NCBI GenBank assembly: GCA_021773035.1
Contig: JAJFKU010000005.1
Coordinates: 1 to 57,839 of the forward strand
DNA from: Woeseiaceae bacterium
Lineage (GTDB): Bacteria > Pseudomonadota > Gammaproteobacteria > Steroidobacterales > Woeseiaceae
Length of the DNA: 57,839 nt
Reading direction: 5' to 3'
The notes beneath the pieces are model-generated. The model saw only the letters and a list, made by a program, of their open reading frames with translations, did not search any database and was not told the DNA's origin. Numbering within the stretch: position 1 is the first letter of the stretch; every line of letters starts with the position of its first letter. The position numbers and the translations under genes were made by a program. Below, one piece after another: positions 35,820 to 45,111 of this stretch.

Positions 35820-36929
35820 TTGAAAAGACGCCCCCCACACGGATGCCCGTCGTGCGCAAAACGGCGTAAGTTGATCGCCGGCATGCTGCGCCTCGGCGTA
35901 TATTCCGCCTGCGTTCCGGCAGTTGTGCGGGCCGCTGCGAGCGAGCCCCTCGAACACCCCGTGGCTTTCGTGTGGGCCGGCTACGACAATCCCGATTTCT
36001 ATCCGCCCTATGTCGAAAAATACGGACGGCCACCGAATTTCAGCCTGTACGGCGATGAAGAAGAAGCGCTGCAGAAAATGCGCGCTGGCTACAAACCGGA
36101 TGTGATGTTGCCTTGTGCCTATGTTATCGAACGCTGGAATCGCAGCGGTGTACTGGGGACGATCGACACCTCTTTGTTGTCGCACTGGGACGACGTCATT
36201 CCGGCGCTGAAGACGGCGCAAGGCGGCCTGGTGGACGGCCACCGGGTAATGGTGCCTACAGACTGGGGCATGACGTCCGTCATTTATCGCACCGATATAG
36301 CGCCCGAGTACGTCGACAACGAAAGTTACGGGATTCTCTGGGACAAGAAATACAAGGGTCGCCTCGCAACAATCGACAGCCAGATAGATGGAGCTTCGGT
36401 AGCCGCTTTGTATGCCGGACTGGATCCCTTCGAACTCTCGCCAACGGACATTGAACATGTCCGGTCACTGCTGCAGGAGCAGCGTGCCCTACTGCGTATG
36501 TACACGAGTGACAACACTTCTATCACGCAGTCCCTGGCGAGCGGCGAAGTCGTGGCAGCGCTCGGCTGGAGCACAGACTATGCGAACCTGAAAGCCGAGG
36601 GCGTGCCGGTGAAATTCATGAACCCGGCTGAAGGCCGGATGACGTGGATCTGCGGCGCGGCGATTCACAAGGAATCGAAACACCGCGAAATGGCGCACCA
36701 GCTTATCGACGCAATGATCAGCCCGGAAGGCGGCGCGTTCACGATCCGTGAAAACAGTACGGGTGTCGCCAATCGAAAGGCCTTCGACCTTGTAGAACCG
36801 GAAGTGCTCGCGAGCCTTGGGCTCGATCAGGACCCTCAGTCCCTGTTCGAGAACGGCGTTATGCAACGCCCGCAGCGAAATGCGGATGCCATCGCCGTGA
36901 TGTTCGAAGAAGTAAAACTCGGCCTTTGA
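35820..36929 (+). CDS. potD: Polyamine-type ABC transporter substrate-binding protein (PotD/PotF-like)
   Basis: A 369-residue periplasmic binding protein. The N-terminus KRRKLIAGMLRLGVYSACVPAVVRA is a likely Tat-type signal. Type 2 binding fold: AFVWAGYDNPDFYPPYVEKYG, PDVMLPCAYVIERW, DWGMTSVIYRTD and GWSTDYANLK, as in PotD/PotF. The start is TTG at 35820; no better ATG precedes the signal. It is divergent from the regulator and heads a plus-strand operon with the aminotransferase and flavoprotein. Ligand is probably a polyamine or a related amine. Confidence 0.88.
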   Translation: MKRRPPHGCPSCAKRRKLIAGMLRLGVYSACVPAVVRAAASEPLEHPVAFVWAGYDNPDFYPPYVEKYGRPPNFSLYGDEEEALQKMRAGYKPDVMLPCAYVIERWNRSGVLGTIDTSLLSHWDDVIPALKTAQGGLVDGHRVMVPTDWGMTSVIYRTDIAPEYVDNESYGILWDKKYKGRLATIDSQIDGASVAALYAGLDPFELSPTDIEHVRSLLQEQRALLRMYTSDNTSITQSLASGEVVAALGWSTDYANLKAEGVPVKFMNPAEGRMTWICGAAIHKESKHREMAHQLIDAMISPEGGAFTIRENSTGVANRKAFDLVEPEVLASLGLDQDPQSLFENGVMQRPQRNADAIAVMFEEVKLGL

Positions 36930-36970
36930 GCGGCCAACGACCAATGATCTTTTAGTAATAGGAATATTAT

Positions 36971-38341
36971 ATGCAGTCAATCAGCAGGCAGCGAATCAGC
37001 GATCTACTAGCGCGTGAAAAATCCGCGTTTGCGGCACTACATCCGCGCTCCCATGAGCTTGCGGCCAAGTCGGCGCCGCACTTTCTTGCTGGAGTACAAA
37101 TGCCTTGGCTGGTTGAGTGGGAAAGCCCGTTCACCGTGTTTGTCGACAAAGCAAAAGGCACGCAGATCACCGATGTCGACGGCAACACCTACATCGACCT
37201 CTGTCTTGGTGACACCGGCGCCATGTTCGGTCATTCGCCTGACGTGCTCGTGAAAGAGATTCGCGAAGCGGTCGATCACGGGCTCACCTACATGCTGCCA
37301 ACCGAAGATGGCATTGCGATTGCTGCTGAATTCGAGAAGAGAACCGGGCTGCCACGATGGTCGTTCACGCTGACGGCAACCGACGCCAATCGCTTTGCTA
37401 CACGCATCGCGCGGGCGATCACCGGCCGCAAAAAAATACTGGTGTTCGACGGCTGCTATCACGGCACGCACGACGAAACGCTGGCGCGACTGGATGGCAA
37501 CGTCATCAATCCACGCGAAGGCAGCGTCGGCCCGCCCGTCGATCTCGAACTCACTACCCGGGTCGTTGAATTCAACGACATTGCCGCGCTTGAGAAAGAA
37601 CTCGCGAAAGGCGATGTCGCCTGTGTTCTGACCGAGCCCGCTTTGACGAACGCCGGAATGGTCCTTCCCGACGACGATTTTCACAGTAAGTTGCGCGCGG
37701 TAACCCGCGAACACGAGGTCCTTTTGATCATTGACGAAACACATACGATTTCGTCCGGGCCCGGAGGGTACACGCAGGCGCACGGGCTGGAGCCGGACAT
37801 GTTTGTCATCGGCAAGCCGATCGGTGGCGGCATACCTGCGGCGGTCTATGGTTGCACCGAGGAAATCGCGACCCGGTTCGATGCCCTGCTCGATCCAGAG
37901 CACCCGGTGGTGGTCGGCATCGGCGGCACGCTTGCCGGCAATGCGCTGTCTCTGCGGGCGGTTCGCACTATGCTCGAGCAGGTCATCACGCACGAAAACT
38001 ACGAGCACATGTTTGAGATTGCGCAGCGCCTCGAGGCGGGAATCCGTAAGACAATCGAGGACAATGAACTCCCGTGGCACGTTAGCCGCATGGGCGCGCG
38101 TGTGGAATACGGTCATACGACACAGCCAAGGCGCACCGCGCACGAAGTCGAGGAAACGACCGACAGCGAGCTCGAACAACTGTTACACCTCTACTGCCTG
38201 AATCGCGGCGTCATGATTACGCCGTTCCACAACATGATGCTGACCTCGCCGTCGACAAGCGAGGCCGATGTCGATCGGCACAACGAACTGTTTGCCGAAT
38301 GTGTTGGTGAACTGCTCACCGCCACCGAGGAGTCCAGCTAA
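36971..38341 (+). CDS. Class III aminotransferase (PLP)
   Basis: A 456-residue PLP enzyme of the class III group, similar to glutamate-1-semialdehyde aminomutases and omega-amine transaminases. DGNTYIDLCLGDTGAMFGHSP is the N-terminal fold; LLIIDETHTISSGPGGY holds the cofactor-binding Asp; FVIGKPIGGGIPAAVYG gives the PLP Lys. ATG 36971 has AGGA ten bases upstream. In this setting it most likely transaminates the amine imported by the pot system, yielding an aldehyde for the aldehyde dehydrogenase nearby. DETHT rather than DEV is seen in aminomutase-like members, so the reaction is uncertain. Confidence 0.82.
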   Translation: MQSISRQRISDLLAREKSAFAALHPRSHELAAKSAPHFLAGVQMPWLVEWESPFTVFVDKAKGTQITDVDGNTYIDLCLGDTGAMFGHSPDVLVKEIREAVDHGLTYMLPTEDGIAIAAEFEKRTGLPRWSFTLTATDANRFATRIARAITGRKKILVFDGCYHGTHDETLARLDGNVINPREGSVGPPVDLELTTRVVEFNDIAALEKELAKGDVACVLTEPALTNAGMVLPDDDFHSKLRAVTREHEVLLIIDETHTISSGPGGYTQAHGLEPDMFVIGKPIGGGIPAAVYGCTEEIATRFDALLDPEHPVVVGIGGTLAGNALSLRAVRTMLEQVITHENYEHMFEIAQRLEAGIRKTIEDNELPWHVSRMGARVEYGHTTQPRRTAHEVEETTDSELEQLLHLYCLNRGVMITPFHNMMLTSPSTSEADVDRHNELFAECVGELLTATEESS

Positions 38342-38381
38342 TGTGTTCGATTATCAATAACAAGCACCGGCAAGCACGACG

Positions 38382-39965
38382 ATGAACGCCACCTATGATG
38401 CAATAATCGTCGGTGGCGGCCACAACGGCCTGACGTCGGCGGCCTATCTGGCACGCGCCGGAAAGCGCGTGCTGGTGCTCGAGAAACGGCATATCGTCGG
38501 CGGTGCCTCCGCGACAGAGGAATTCGCCCCGGGGTTTCGTAATTCGAGCTGCTCGTTCGTCGTAGGTTATCTGCGACCGCAGATCATCGAAGAACTGGAG
38601 CTCGCGAAGCACGGCCTGACGATCAAACACATCGAAAACGAGTTTTTCGCACTGAGTGACAATGACTCCATGTTGCTCACCGGCGACGAACTTCACGATG
38701 AGCAGGAGATCGGCAGGTTTTCGGCCCGTGACAACGCAGGGCTCGAGCGCATGCGAACGATGCTGTCACCGCTGAGCGATTTCTTCGCCCGCCGGATGTT
38801 GCGACCCCCGCCGACGTCAAAGGGCGGCTGGCGCGACAAGCTGGAGTGGGCACGAGTAGGGCTTGACCTGATGCGCCTGAGTCGCGAGGACCGCTACCGC
38901 CTGGCGCAGGTCATGACACAGAGTGCAGGAAGCCTGCTCGACCGCTATCTGGAGAGTGATCAGGCGAAACTTCCTTACGCCTTCGGCGCGATTTCCGGAA
39001 ACATGAACGACCTCGATACTCCAACAACGGCCTATCGTCTGCTGCACGGTCAACTGTGCGAAATCAACGGTATTTCCGGTGCCTGGGGGCTGCCGATGGG
39101 CGGTATGGGAGCGATCTCCGACGCCATCTGCAGCGCCGCCGAGAGCCGTGGTGCCGAAGTCAGAACCAGCGCAGCGGTGCGTCGCGTACTGGTCGAAGGC
39201 GGCCATGTCACGGGTGTCGAGCTAGAGGACGGGGAGCACATCAGCGCCAGGGCGGTGTTGTCTAACGCCGATCCAAAACGCACCTTCCTCGGCCTGCTGG
39301 ATGAAGAACATCTGAACGAAGGATTTCGGCAGGACATCAACGCGTACCGAATGGAGTCGGGCACGTTCCGCATGAATTTTGCGTTGAACTCGCTGCCCAA
39401 TTTCACCTGCAAGCCCGGCGTCGAGATCGGCCCGCAACATGAAGGCATGATCTACATACTGCCCTCCATCGACTACATACGTGAGGCGTTTAACGATACC
39501 CGGATGGGTAACTGGTCCAGCTCGCCGATCATCGAGGCCGTGATCCCGAGCGTGCACGACGATTCGCTTGCGCCGGCAGGAAAACACGTCATGAGTATCA
39601 GTGCGCGCTACTTTCCACGCCATCTATCGAACGGCAGGAGCTGGGACGACTGTCGCGACGAGGCGGCAAATTGCATCATCGATACCTTTAACGCCTACGC
39701 CCCGAATTTCCGCTCATCGATCATTGCGCACAATGCGCTGTCCCCGCTCGATCTGGAGCGCGAATACGGCCTGACCGGTGGTGACGTTGCGCACGGTCAG
39801 TACGAGTTGAACCAGCTGTTTACGATGCGACCACACCCGGACGCCGCCGGCTGCACGACGCCGATAGAGGGCCTGTATCTGTGTGGTGCCGGCACTCACC
39901 CGGGTGGCGGAGTGTCCGGTATTCCCGGCTATCACGCCGCGAAGCTCGCGTTGCGGTCGCTTTGA
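38382..39965 (+). CDS. Phytoene desaturase/PYROXD2-like FAD oxidoreductase
   Basis: A 527-residue FAD enzyme of COG1233. Dinucleotide-binding IIVGGGHNGLTSAAYLARAG and VLVLEKRHIVGGASATEE at the N-terminus; GQLCEINGISGAWGLPMGGMGA in the middle; C-terminal YLCGAGTHPGGGVSGIPGYHAA. This is the all-trans-retinol saturase/PYROXD2 group rather than true phytoene desaturases, and no other carotenoid gene is present. It follows the aminotransferase gene by 40 bases. It probably oxidises an amine or similar metabolite here (inference), standing where a gamma-glutamylputrescine oxidase would be in the puu pathway. Confidence 0.82.
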   Translation: MNATYDAIIVGGGHNGLTSAAYLARAGKRVLVLEKRHIVGGASATEEFAPGFRNSSCSFVVGYLRPQIIEELELAKHGLTIKHIENEFFALSDNDSMLLTGDELHDEQEIGRFSARDNAGLERMRTMLSPLSDFFARRMLRPPPTSKGGWRDKLEWARVGLDLMRLSREDRYRLAQVMTQSAGSLLDRYLESDQAKLPYAFGAISGNMNDLDTPTTAYRLLHGQLCEINGISGAWGLPMGGMGAISDAICSAAESRGAEVRTSAAVRRVLVEGGHVTGVELEDGEHISARAVLSNADPKRTFLGLLDEEHLNEGFRQDINAYRMESGTFRMNFALNSLPNFTCKPGVEIGPQHEGMIYILPSIDYIREAFNDTRMGNWSSSPIIEAVIPSVHDDSLAPAGKHVMSISARYFPRHLSNGRSWDDCRDEAANCIIDTFNAYAPNFRSSIIAHNALSPLDLEREYGLTGGDVAHGQYELNQLFTMRPHPDAAGCTTPIEGLYLCGAGTHPGGGVSGIPGYHAAKLALRSL

Positions 39966-39979
39966 TAATCGCTTTCGGG

Positions 39980-41473
39980 TCAGGCGATCCGCGTCCAGAC
40001 ACTCTTAGTCTGTAGGTACGAGTACATCGTAGCCAGACAGTTGTCCCTGCCGGTACCGGACTGTTTCACGCCGCCCCACGGCATTGTCATGTCAGATTCG
40101 TTCATGGTGTTCAGCCACACGACGCCCGCCTGCACATCGCGGGCGAGCGCGTGCGCTGTCGTAAGATCTCGCGTAAACACGCTGGCCGTCAGTCCATAAA
40201 TGGTGTCGTTAGCAATGCGAATCGCCTCATCGGTCGAGCGGAAACGAATCACGGACGCTACGGGTCCGAAGATCTCCTCCTGGGCGATCCGCATAGTGTT
40301 ATCGACGCCGGTAAACAAACTCGGCTCGACGAAAAAGCCGCTTTCGATTTTCCCCGGCACGCCCCCCCCGAATTCCAGCTTCGCACCCTCTTCGAGGCCC
40401 GCCTTGAGGTAGCCGAGCACAGTCTTCTGCTGCTGCTCGCTGACCAGCGGACCCATCGTCGTATTGGTATCGAGCGGATCGCCCGGAACGTAATTCCTGC
40501 GTGTCAGCCTGGCGAGTTTATCGACGAATTCGTCATGAACGCTCTCATGGACCAGCATCCGGGACGCTGCGTTGCAGACTTGTCCGGTATTACCGAAAAT
40601 ACCGTGCATCGCGCAATCGACGGCGTAGTCGAGATTGTCCACGTCAGCCAGTACGATCTGCGGCGATTTGCCGCCCAACTCCGTCGCGACATGCTTCAGG
40701 TTACTCTTGCCGGCGTAGATCATCATTTTCCGGCCGATCGCGACTGAGCCCGTGAAGGCGATTTTCGCCACGTGCATATGCTTTGCCAGCGCTTTTCCGG
40801 CTTCCCGGCCATAACCGTTGACGACATTGAATGCACCCGGCGGGCCTCCCGCCTCGACGAACAAACTCGCAAGCCGGGTGGCGCTTTGCGGCGACTCCTC
40901 CGATGGCTTGAGGACGACCGTGTTGCCAGCAGCCAGCGCCGGCGCGATCTTTCCGGCGGCCTGCGTCAGCGGGAAATTCCAGGGAGTAATCGCACCGACC
41001 ACTCCCAAGGGCTCGTGCAGTACGTAGTTAAACGCGGACGCATCGGTTCGGGTCACCACGCCTTCTATTTTGTCGATCGTCTCGGCAAAAAAGCGAAAGA
41101 TGTCCGCCGCTTCCGACACTTCAACGTCGATCATACTGCTGATGGGCATGCCCATGTCGAGCGTGTCCATCAACGCGAGGTTTTGAGCGTCAGCCTCAAT
41201 GCGATCGGCAAAGTCCTGCAGTACCTTCATGCGCTCACGCGGTGCCATTCGAGACCACGCGGGAAACGCATTTTGCGCACTGCGAACGGCGCCATCAATA
41301 TCGCGGCCTGAGCCACGGGCAGTTGCACCCTGTGCGTCACCGGTCGCCGGATTAATGTTGTCAAACCGCCGGCCATCTGCAGAGGGCAGCGATTGTCCGT
41401 CGATAAAATTCTCGGCATCGACGCACAGCTCACGGGCAAGGCGATGCCAGTCGGGTGCCTGGGTTTTGTCCAT
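39980..41473 (-). CDS. Aldehyde dehydrogenase
   Basis: A 497-residue NAD(P)-dependent aldehyde dehydrogenase. GAITPWNFPLTQAAGKIAPALAAGN (cofactor), ELGGKSPQIVL with the Glu, and GNTGQVCNAASR with the catalytic Cys are in order; C-terminal EIFGPVASVIRF and MPWGGVKQSG also fit. Start ATG 41473 overlaps the PhoX stop by one base; GTG 41476 is possible. It is in the minus-strand operon with amine oxidase and PhoX, and convergent with the flavoprotein gene. It probably oxidises aminoaldehydes made from amines. Confidence 0.9.
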   Translation of the reverse strand: MDKTQAPDWHRLARELCVDAENFIDGQSLPSADGRRFDNINPATGDAQGATARGSGRDIDGAVRSAQNAFPAWSRMAPRERMKVLQDFADRIEADAQNLALMDTLDMGMPISSMIDVEVSEAADIFRFFAETIDKIEGVVTRTDASAFNYVLHEPLGVVGAITPWNFPLTQAAGKIAPALAAGNTVVLKPSEESPQSATRLASLFVEAGGPPGAFNVVNGYGREAGKALAKHMHVAKIAFTGSVAIGRKMMIYAGKSNLKHVATELGGKSPQIVLADVDNLDYAVDCAMHGIFGNTGQVCNAASRMLVHESVHDEFVDKLARLTRRNYVPGDPLDTNTTMGPLVSEQQQKTVLGYLKAGLEEGAKLEFGGGVPGKIESGFFVEPSLFTGVDNTMRIAQEEIFGPVASVIRFRSTDEAIRIANDTIYGLTASVFTRDLTTAHALARDVQAGVVWLNTMNESDMTMPWGGVKQSGTGRDNCLATMYSYLQTKSVWTRIA

Positions 41474-43443
41474 CACGCTTCCATCTCGCCGCCGACGACA
41501 CCACCATCGTCACGAGTGATTACGATCACAGATGGGCGCGGTGGCTGCCCGGGTTCCTCAGACGGCCAGTTGGTGACCGCGCGGGCCACGCTCTGCGCCT
41601 CTTCGCCGGGATGTTGCACGGCCAGGAACAGCGTGCAGCCGTCCGGTGTAAAGGCCGGGCTGCAGCATTCCGACTGCAGTGGCGGAAGGTAGAAACGGCG
41701 GCTGAGGTTTCGTTCCGTTCCTTCTGTCGCCAGCACGTATAGTGCATCCCGCATGCCGTTGCCGATATCGGTACAGACCCAGAGCCGCCCCTGCGGATCT
41801 ACGCTGAGATTATCCGGATCCGTGAAGCGGCTCTCGGCGACCGTGTCGGGATGAAACGGTGCCTGTTCATCGCGCTCGCCGCACAGCAGCATGACCGACC
41901 ACGAAAACCCGGCAGCCGCATAGTCGTGCTGACCGTCACCAAGCGACGGGGCAAACAGTTCGAGTAAATGGCCAAACTCGTTATCCGCACGCGGGTTCGG
42001 TCCGTTCACCTGGTGCTCCGCGCGATCGCGGTTTTGCGTCAGCGCGAGATATAGCACGCCCGTGCGGGGATCGCTGACAAACCCTTCGGGCGCATCCATC
42101 GGGGTCGCACCGAGCAGGTCTGCGGCACGGCGCGTCTGGATCAACACGTCTCCCTGGTCAGAGAATCCGTTGGCCGCGGTCAACGGGCCCTCGCCGAATC
42201 GCAGTGGCAGCCACCGCAAGGTTCCGTCGTCTGAAAATCGAGCTACCGATAACGTGCCTTCGTCGAGCAGATGTCGGTTCGCGGCGCGATTATCGGCATC
42301 GTAGGATTCCGTCGTCACGAAACGATAGATGTACTCGAACTCCCAATCATCGCCCATGAACACCACAGTTCGCCCATCATGGTTGAGCACGGCGTGCGCG
42401 CCCTCATGCGCAAAACGACCCAGAGCCGTGCGCTTCACGGGACGGCTGTCCGGATCGTATGGATCGATCTCGACAACCCATTCAAATCGATTCGGCTCGT
42501 TAAGTTCCTGCTCGAAATCGAAGCGTGGATGGAAACGTCCCCAGCCGTAGTCGCCCGTCTCGCTTCTCAGGTCGTAGTAGTAGCGCTCGAGATGTTCCCT
42601 GTCCGGCGATTTCTCGAAATCACCTTTAAAAAAATCACTCGAACCCTCTTCGCCGCTCAAAACCGTACCCCAGGGCGTTGTGCCACCGTTGCAGTTGTCA
42701 TGCGTACCGATAACTGTTGTCCCTTCGGGGTCTTCGCGAGTACGCATTCGCGGGTGACCGCGCGCCGGTCCGCGGATATCGATCTCGGAGAACATGGAGA
42801 TACGGCGGTTTTTCGGACTGTCGATGACAACGTTCCAGCTATCGTTTTCGCGCCGGACCTCAAGCACGGACATGCCGATAGCCGCCATCGACGCGTCGAC
42901 CTGGCCTTTGCTCATGGCCGCGGCGGCGGTGCTCTCATCCAGGTCACTCCACATCAGCCAGGGCAGCGGATACTCATGATTGATAACCAACAGACCGTGG
43001 TCCGACTGCTCCGGCCGTTCGGCCGCGATCGGCAGCCAGGCGATAAAGTCGTTGTTGTAACCGAATTGCTGCCCCGCACGTTCAGCCGATACTTCGTCTG
43101 GTTTGAACTCCGGCACACCGGGACTCATCGGGTCTCCCCAGCTGATCAGGATCTGTCGTGTATGCCCTTCGGCCAGAACATCCTCGGCCGTTTCGCTGAA
43201 CGGAACCTCTTTGAACGGCAAAGCTGGTGGCTTCACACTAACGGCCGGAGCCCTGCTACAGGCCGCCATCGACGCTGGCAAAACGACGGCCGTTGCTGCC
43301 ATCGCCGTAAACTCGCGCCGACCCAAGCGCAGTTCGAGTAGCTGTTGCAGACAGGGTTGCTCCGAGCGTGCGTCGCGAATGCGTGAGCTGCCCTTGTCGT
43401 TGCAGACCGGAAACGAAGTACGGCGACTGAATCGGGATGTCAT
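41473..43443 (-). CDS. PhoX-family (DUF839) exported protein
   Basis: A 656-residue protein with a Tat-type signal (RLGRREFTAMAATAVVLPASMAACS). Downstream it matches PhoX/DUF839 alkaline phosphatases: HGLLVINHEYP, NCNGGTTPWGTVLSGEE, and ENLSVDPQGRLWVCTD-like blocks (here DNLSVDPQGRLWVCTDIGNG). The family folds as a beta propeller with Ca and Fe cofactors. It lies between an amine oxidase and an aldehyde dehydrogenase with 4-base and 1-base overlaps, an odd place for a phosphatase, so its substrate may be something else. Confidence 0.85.
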   Translation of the reverse strand: MTSRFSRRTSFPVCNDKGSSRIRDARSEQPCLQQLLELRLGRREFTAMAATAVVLPASMAACSRAPAVSVKPPALPFKEVPFSETAEDVLAEGHTRQILISWGDPMSPGVPEFKPDEVSAERAGQQFGYNNDFIAWLPIAAERPEQSDHGLLVINHEYPLPWLMWSDLDESTAAAAMSKGQVDASMAAIGMSVLEVRRENDSWNVVIDSPKNRRISMFSEIDIRGPARGHPRMRTREDPEGTTVIGTHDNCNGGTTPWGTVLSGEEGSSDFFKGDFEKSPDREHLERYYYDLRSETGDYGWGRFHPRFDFEQELNEPNRFEWVVEIDPYDPDSRPVKRTALGRFAHEGAHAVLNHDGRTVVFMGDDWEFEYIYRFVTTESYDADNRAANRHLLDEGTLSVARFSDDGTLRWLPLRFGEGPLTAANGFSDQGDVLIQTRRAADLLGATPMDAPEGFVSDPRTGVLYLALTQNRDRAEHQVNGPNPRADNEFGHLLELFAPSLGDGQHDYAAAGFSWSVMLLCGERDEQAPFHPDTVAESRFTDPDNLSVDPQGRLWVCTDIGNGMRDALYVLATEGTERNLSRRFYLPPLQSECCSPAFTPDGCTLFLAVQHPGEEAQSVARAVTNWPSEEPGQPPRPSVIVITRDDGGVVGGEMEA

Positions 43444-45086
43444 CCGGCCGACCTCGCAACTCGTTCACTTATTTCTGAAACAGCACAATGTGCTGCGGCA
43501 AATGCACCCTCCATCCACCCAGCCCAGAGACTCGCAATATCGCCAGCGAAGTACACCCGGCCTTCCGTCCGGATCAGTTCGCTGTAGTTTGCAGTTACCT
43601 CGGCGCTGTCGTCAGGCTCCCATGCTGGCCAGGCTCCCCAGGTAAACGGAACCGTTCGCCACGAAAGCGAGATCGGGCTCCTTAACTCCTTGCCATAACC
43701 CGGGTGAACATGGTCGGTGCTGATTCGCGCCGCCTCCGCGCGCGCCGCCGGGGGCAGCATATGCCACTGGTGGCCGACCTCGCCGTCGTTGTAGCTCGTG
43801 ACTATGATGCCGTTGCGCTCAAAAAAGCCATCGCTCGGATACCAGATTTGTTCAATATCGCGCGTTGTGTACGAAACGCCGCCGTATATGCCGAGATCCT
43901 CTTCCCACCAGCGCCGTGACTGCCACGCCGTTTTGACCGAGTTCTCGTAGCGCTGCCCCTTTTCGATGGCACGATTCTTCGCCTTCGAAAAATTGTTGCG
44001 GATGTACTTGTAGCCGGCGTACGGAATGGTTGTGATGCAGAAATCTGCCCGCATGCGAACGCGTTCACCGATATCGTCGAAACCGAACTTGTGTGGAATG
44101 TTGCTCTGCGGTTCTTTGAACACGGGCAGACTGCCGGGCTCTGTCTGCATGTAAACGACCTCGACCTCGCTTCCCCTGTTCAGGACATCGACGACCGTGC
44201 AGTTCTGTTTGACCACGTCCGGTGCCAGTCGCTCGGTGAACGCAGAAACCAGCTTGTCCATGCCGCCACGCGGCTGGAACATTGTCGCCTGGTGGCCGAA
44301 TATCTCGTCTTCGTTAAACATCCAGCCCCAGAAGCGGGCATCGAGCAGATCCTTGAAGGCCAGCGGCTTTCGCTTCTTGCCGAAATCCATACCGGCGCCG
44401 GGGTAGCGCGAATACCCTGCCCGGTCTGAACCTTCGTAGCGGCCGGCGGAGGTGAGATCGCCAAAGTCCTGCAGAAACTCAACGAGTGCGCTCTTGTCCT
44501 TCGCGCTGAGTTCGTCGTCGAGCGCTCCCTGATGAACACACTTGTTCAACAACTCCGAAACATAGCCCCGGGTGTCGTAGTGGAGCTGGCGGTTTTCGAT
44601 GGAGCGACCGCCAAACGCGTTGTCGTCATGATACAACGCCGCCCGATTGGTCGTTATCTGCACCTCGAGCGGAATCGAAAACTGACGGCAATAGTGAAGG
44701 ACTCGCTGATGCTGAGAGGAGATGCGAGAAGGGCCGGCATTGAAGTAGAGACCGTCATCCCAGTCGCAAAGCTGTTGCGCGCCGTTGAGCTCCTGCACGA
44801 CGTCGCCCTTACGAATGGTCCTGTTGCGTCCGCCGCTGCGGTTTGATGCCTCGAGAATCGTCACGGAATAACCGGCTTGCTGCAGCTCATAGGCCGCGGA
44901 AAGCCCGGAAACGCCGGCGCCGAGCACGACCACGGACTTTCCCTTACCGGAGCCAGGGCTCAGCCGCGGCTCCACAGGGATGCCGCTTTCAGCAGGCACC
45001 ATTCCAAGTGCCTGCAGCGAAACGAATGCAGCACCGAATCCCATTGAACCGACGCGCTCGACGAACTGCCTGCGAGTCATTGTCAT
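43440..45086 (-). CDS. Tat-exported flavin amine oxidase
   Basis: A 548-residue FAD amine oxidase: Tat signal MTRRQFVERVGSMGFGAAFV, then VVVLGAGVSGLSAAYELQQAG and EASNRSGGRNRT (FAD binding), and C-terminal GRVYFAGDIASLWAGWMEGA. It is related to L-amino-acid oxidase and monoamine oxidase. ATG 45086 has AGGGGG seven bases upstream. First gene of the amine oxidase-PhoX-aldehyde dehydrogenase operon, 25 bases after the PBP gene. Product aldehyde could be oxidised by the dehydrogenase of the same operon, although the two would be in different compartments. Confidence 0.87.
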   Translation of the reverse strand: MTMTRRQFVERVGSMGFGAAFVSLQALGMVPAESGIPVEPRLSPGSGKGKSVVVLGAGVSGLSAAYELQQAGYSVTILEASNRSGGRNRTIRKGDVVQELNGAQQLCDWDDGLYFNAGPSRISSQHQRVLHYCRQFSIPLEVQITTNRAALYHDDNAFGGRSIENRQLHYDTRGYVSELLNKCVHQGALDDELSAKDKSALVEFLQDFGDLTSAGRYEGSDRAGYSRYPGAGMDFGKKRKPLAFKDLLDARFWGWMFNEDEIFGHQATMFQPRGGMDKLVSAFTERLAPDVVKQNCTVVDVLNRGSEVEVVYMQTEPGSLPVFKEPQSNIPHKFGFDDIGERVRMRADFCITTIPYAGYKYIRNNFSKAKNRAIEKGQRYENSVKTAWQSRRWWEEDLGIYGGVSYTTRDIEQIWYPSDGFFERNGIIVTSYNDGEVGHQWHMLPPAARAEAARISTDHVHPGYGKELRSPISLSWRTVPFTWGAWPAWEPDDSAEVTANYSELIRTEGRVYFAGDIASLWAGWMEGAFAAAHCAVSEISERVARSAG

Positions 45087-45111
45087 GTTTAAGCCCCCTG
45101 GCCACGCCACT

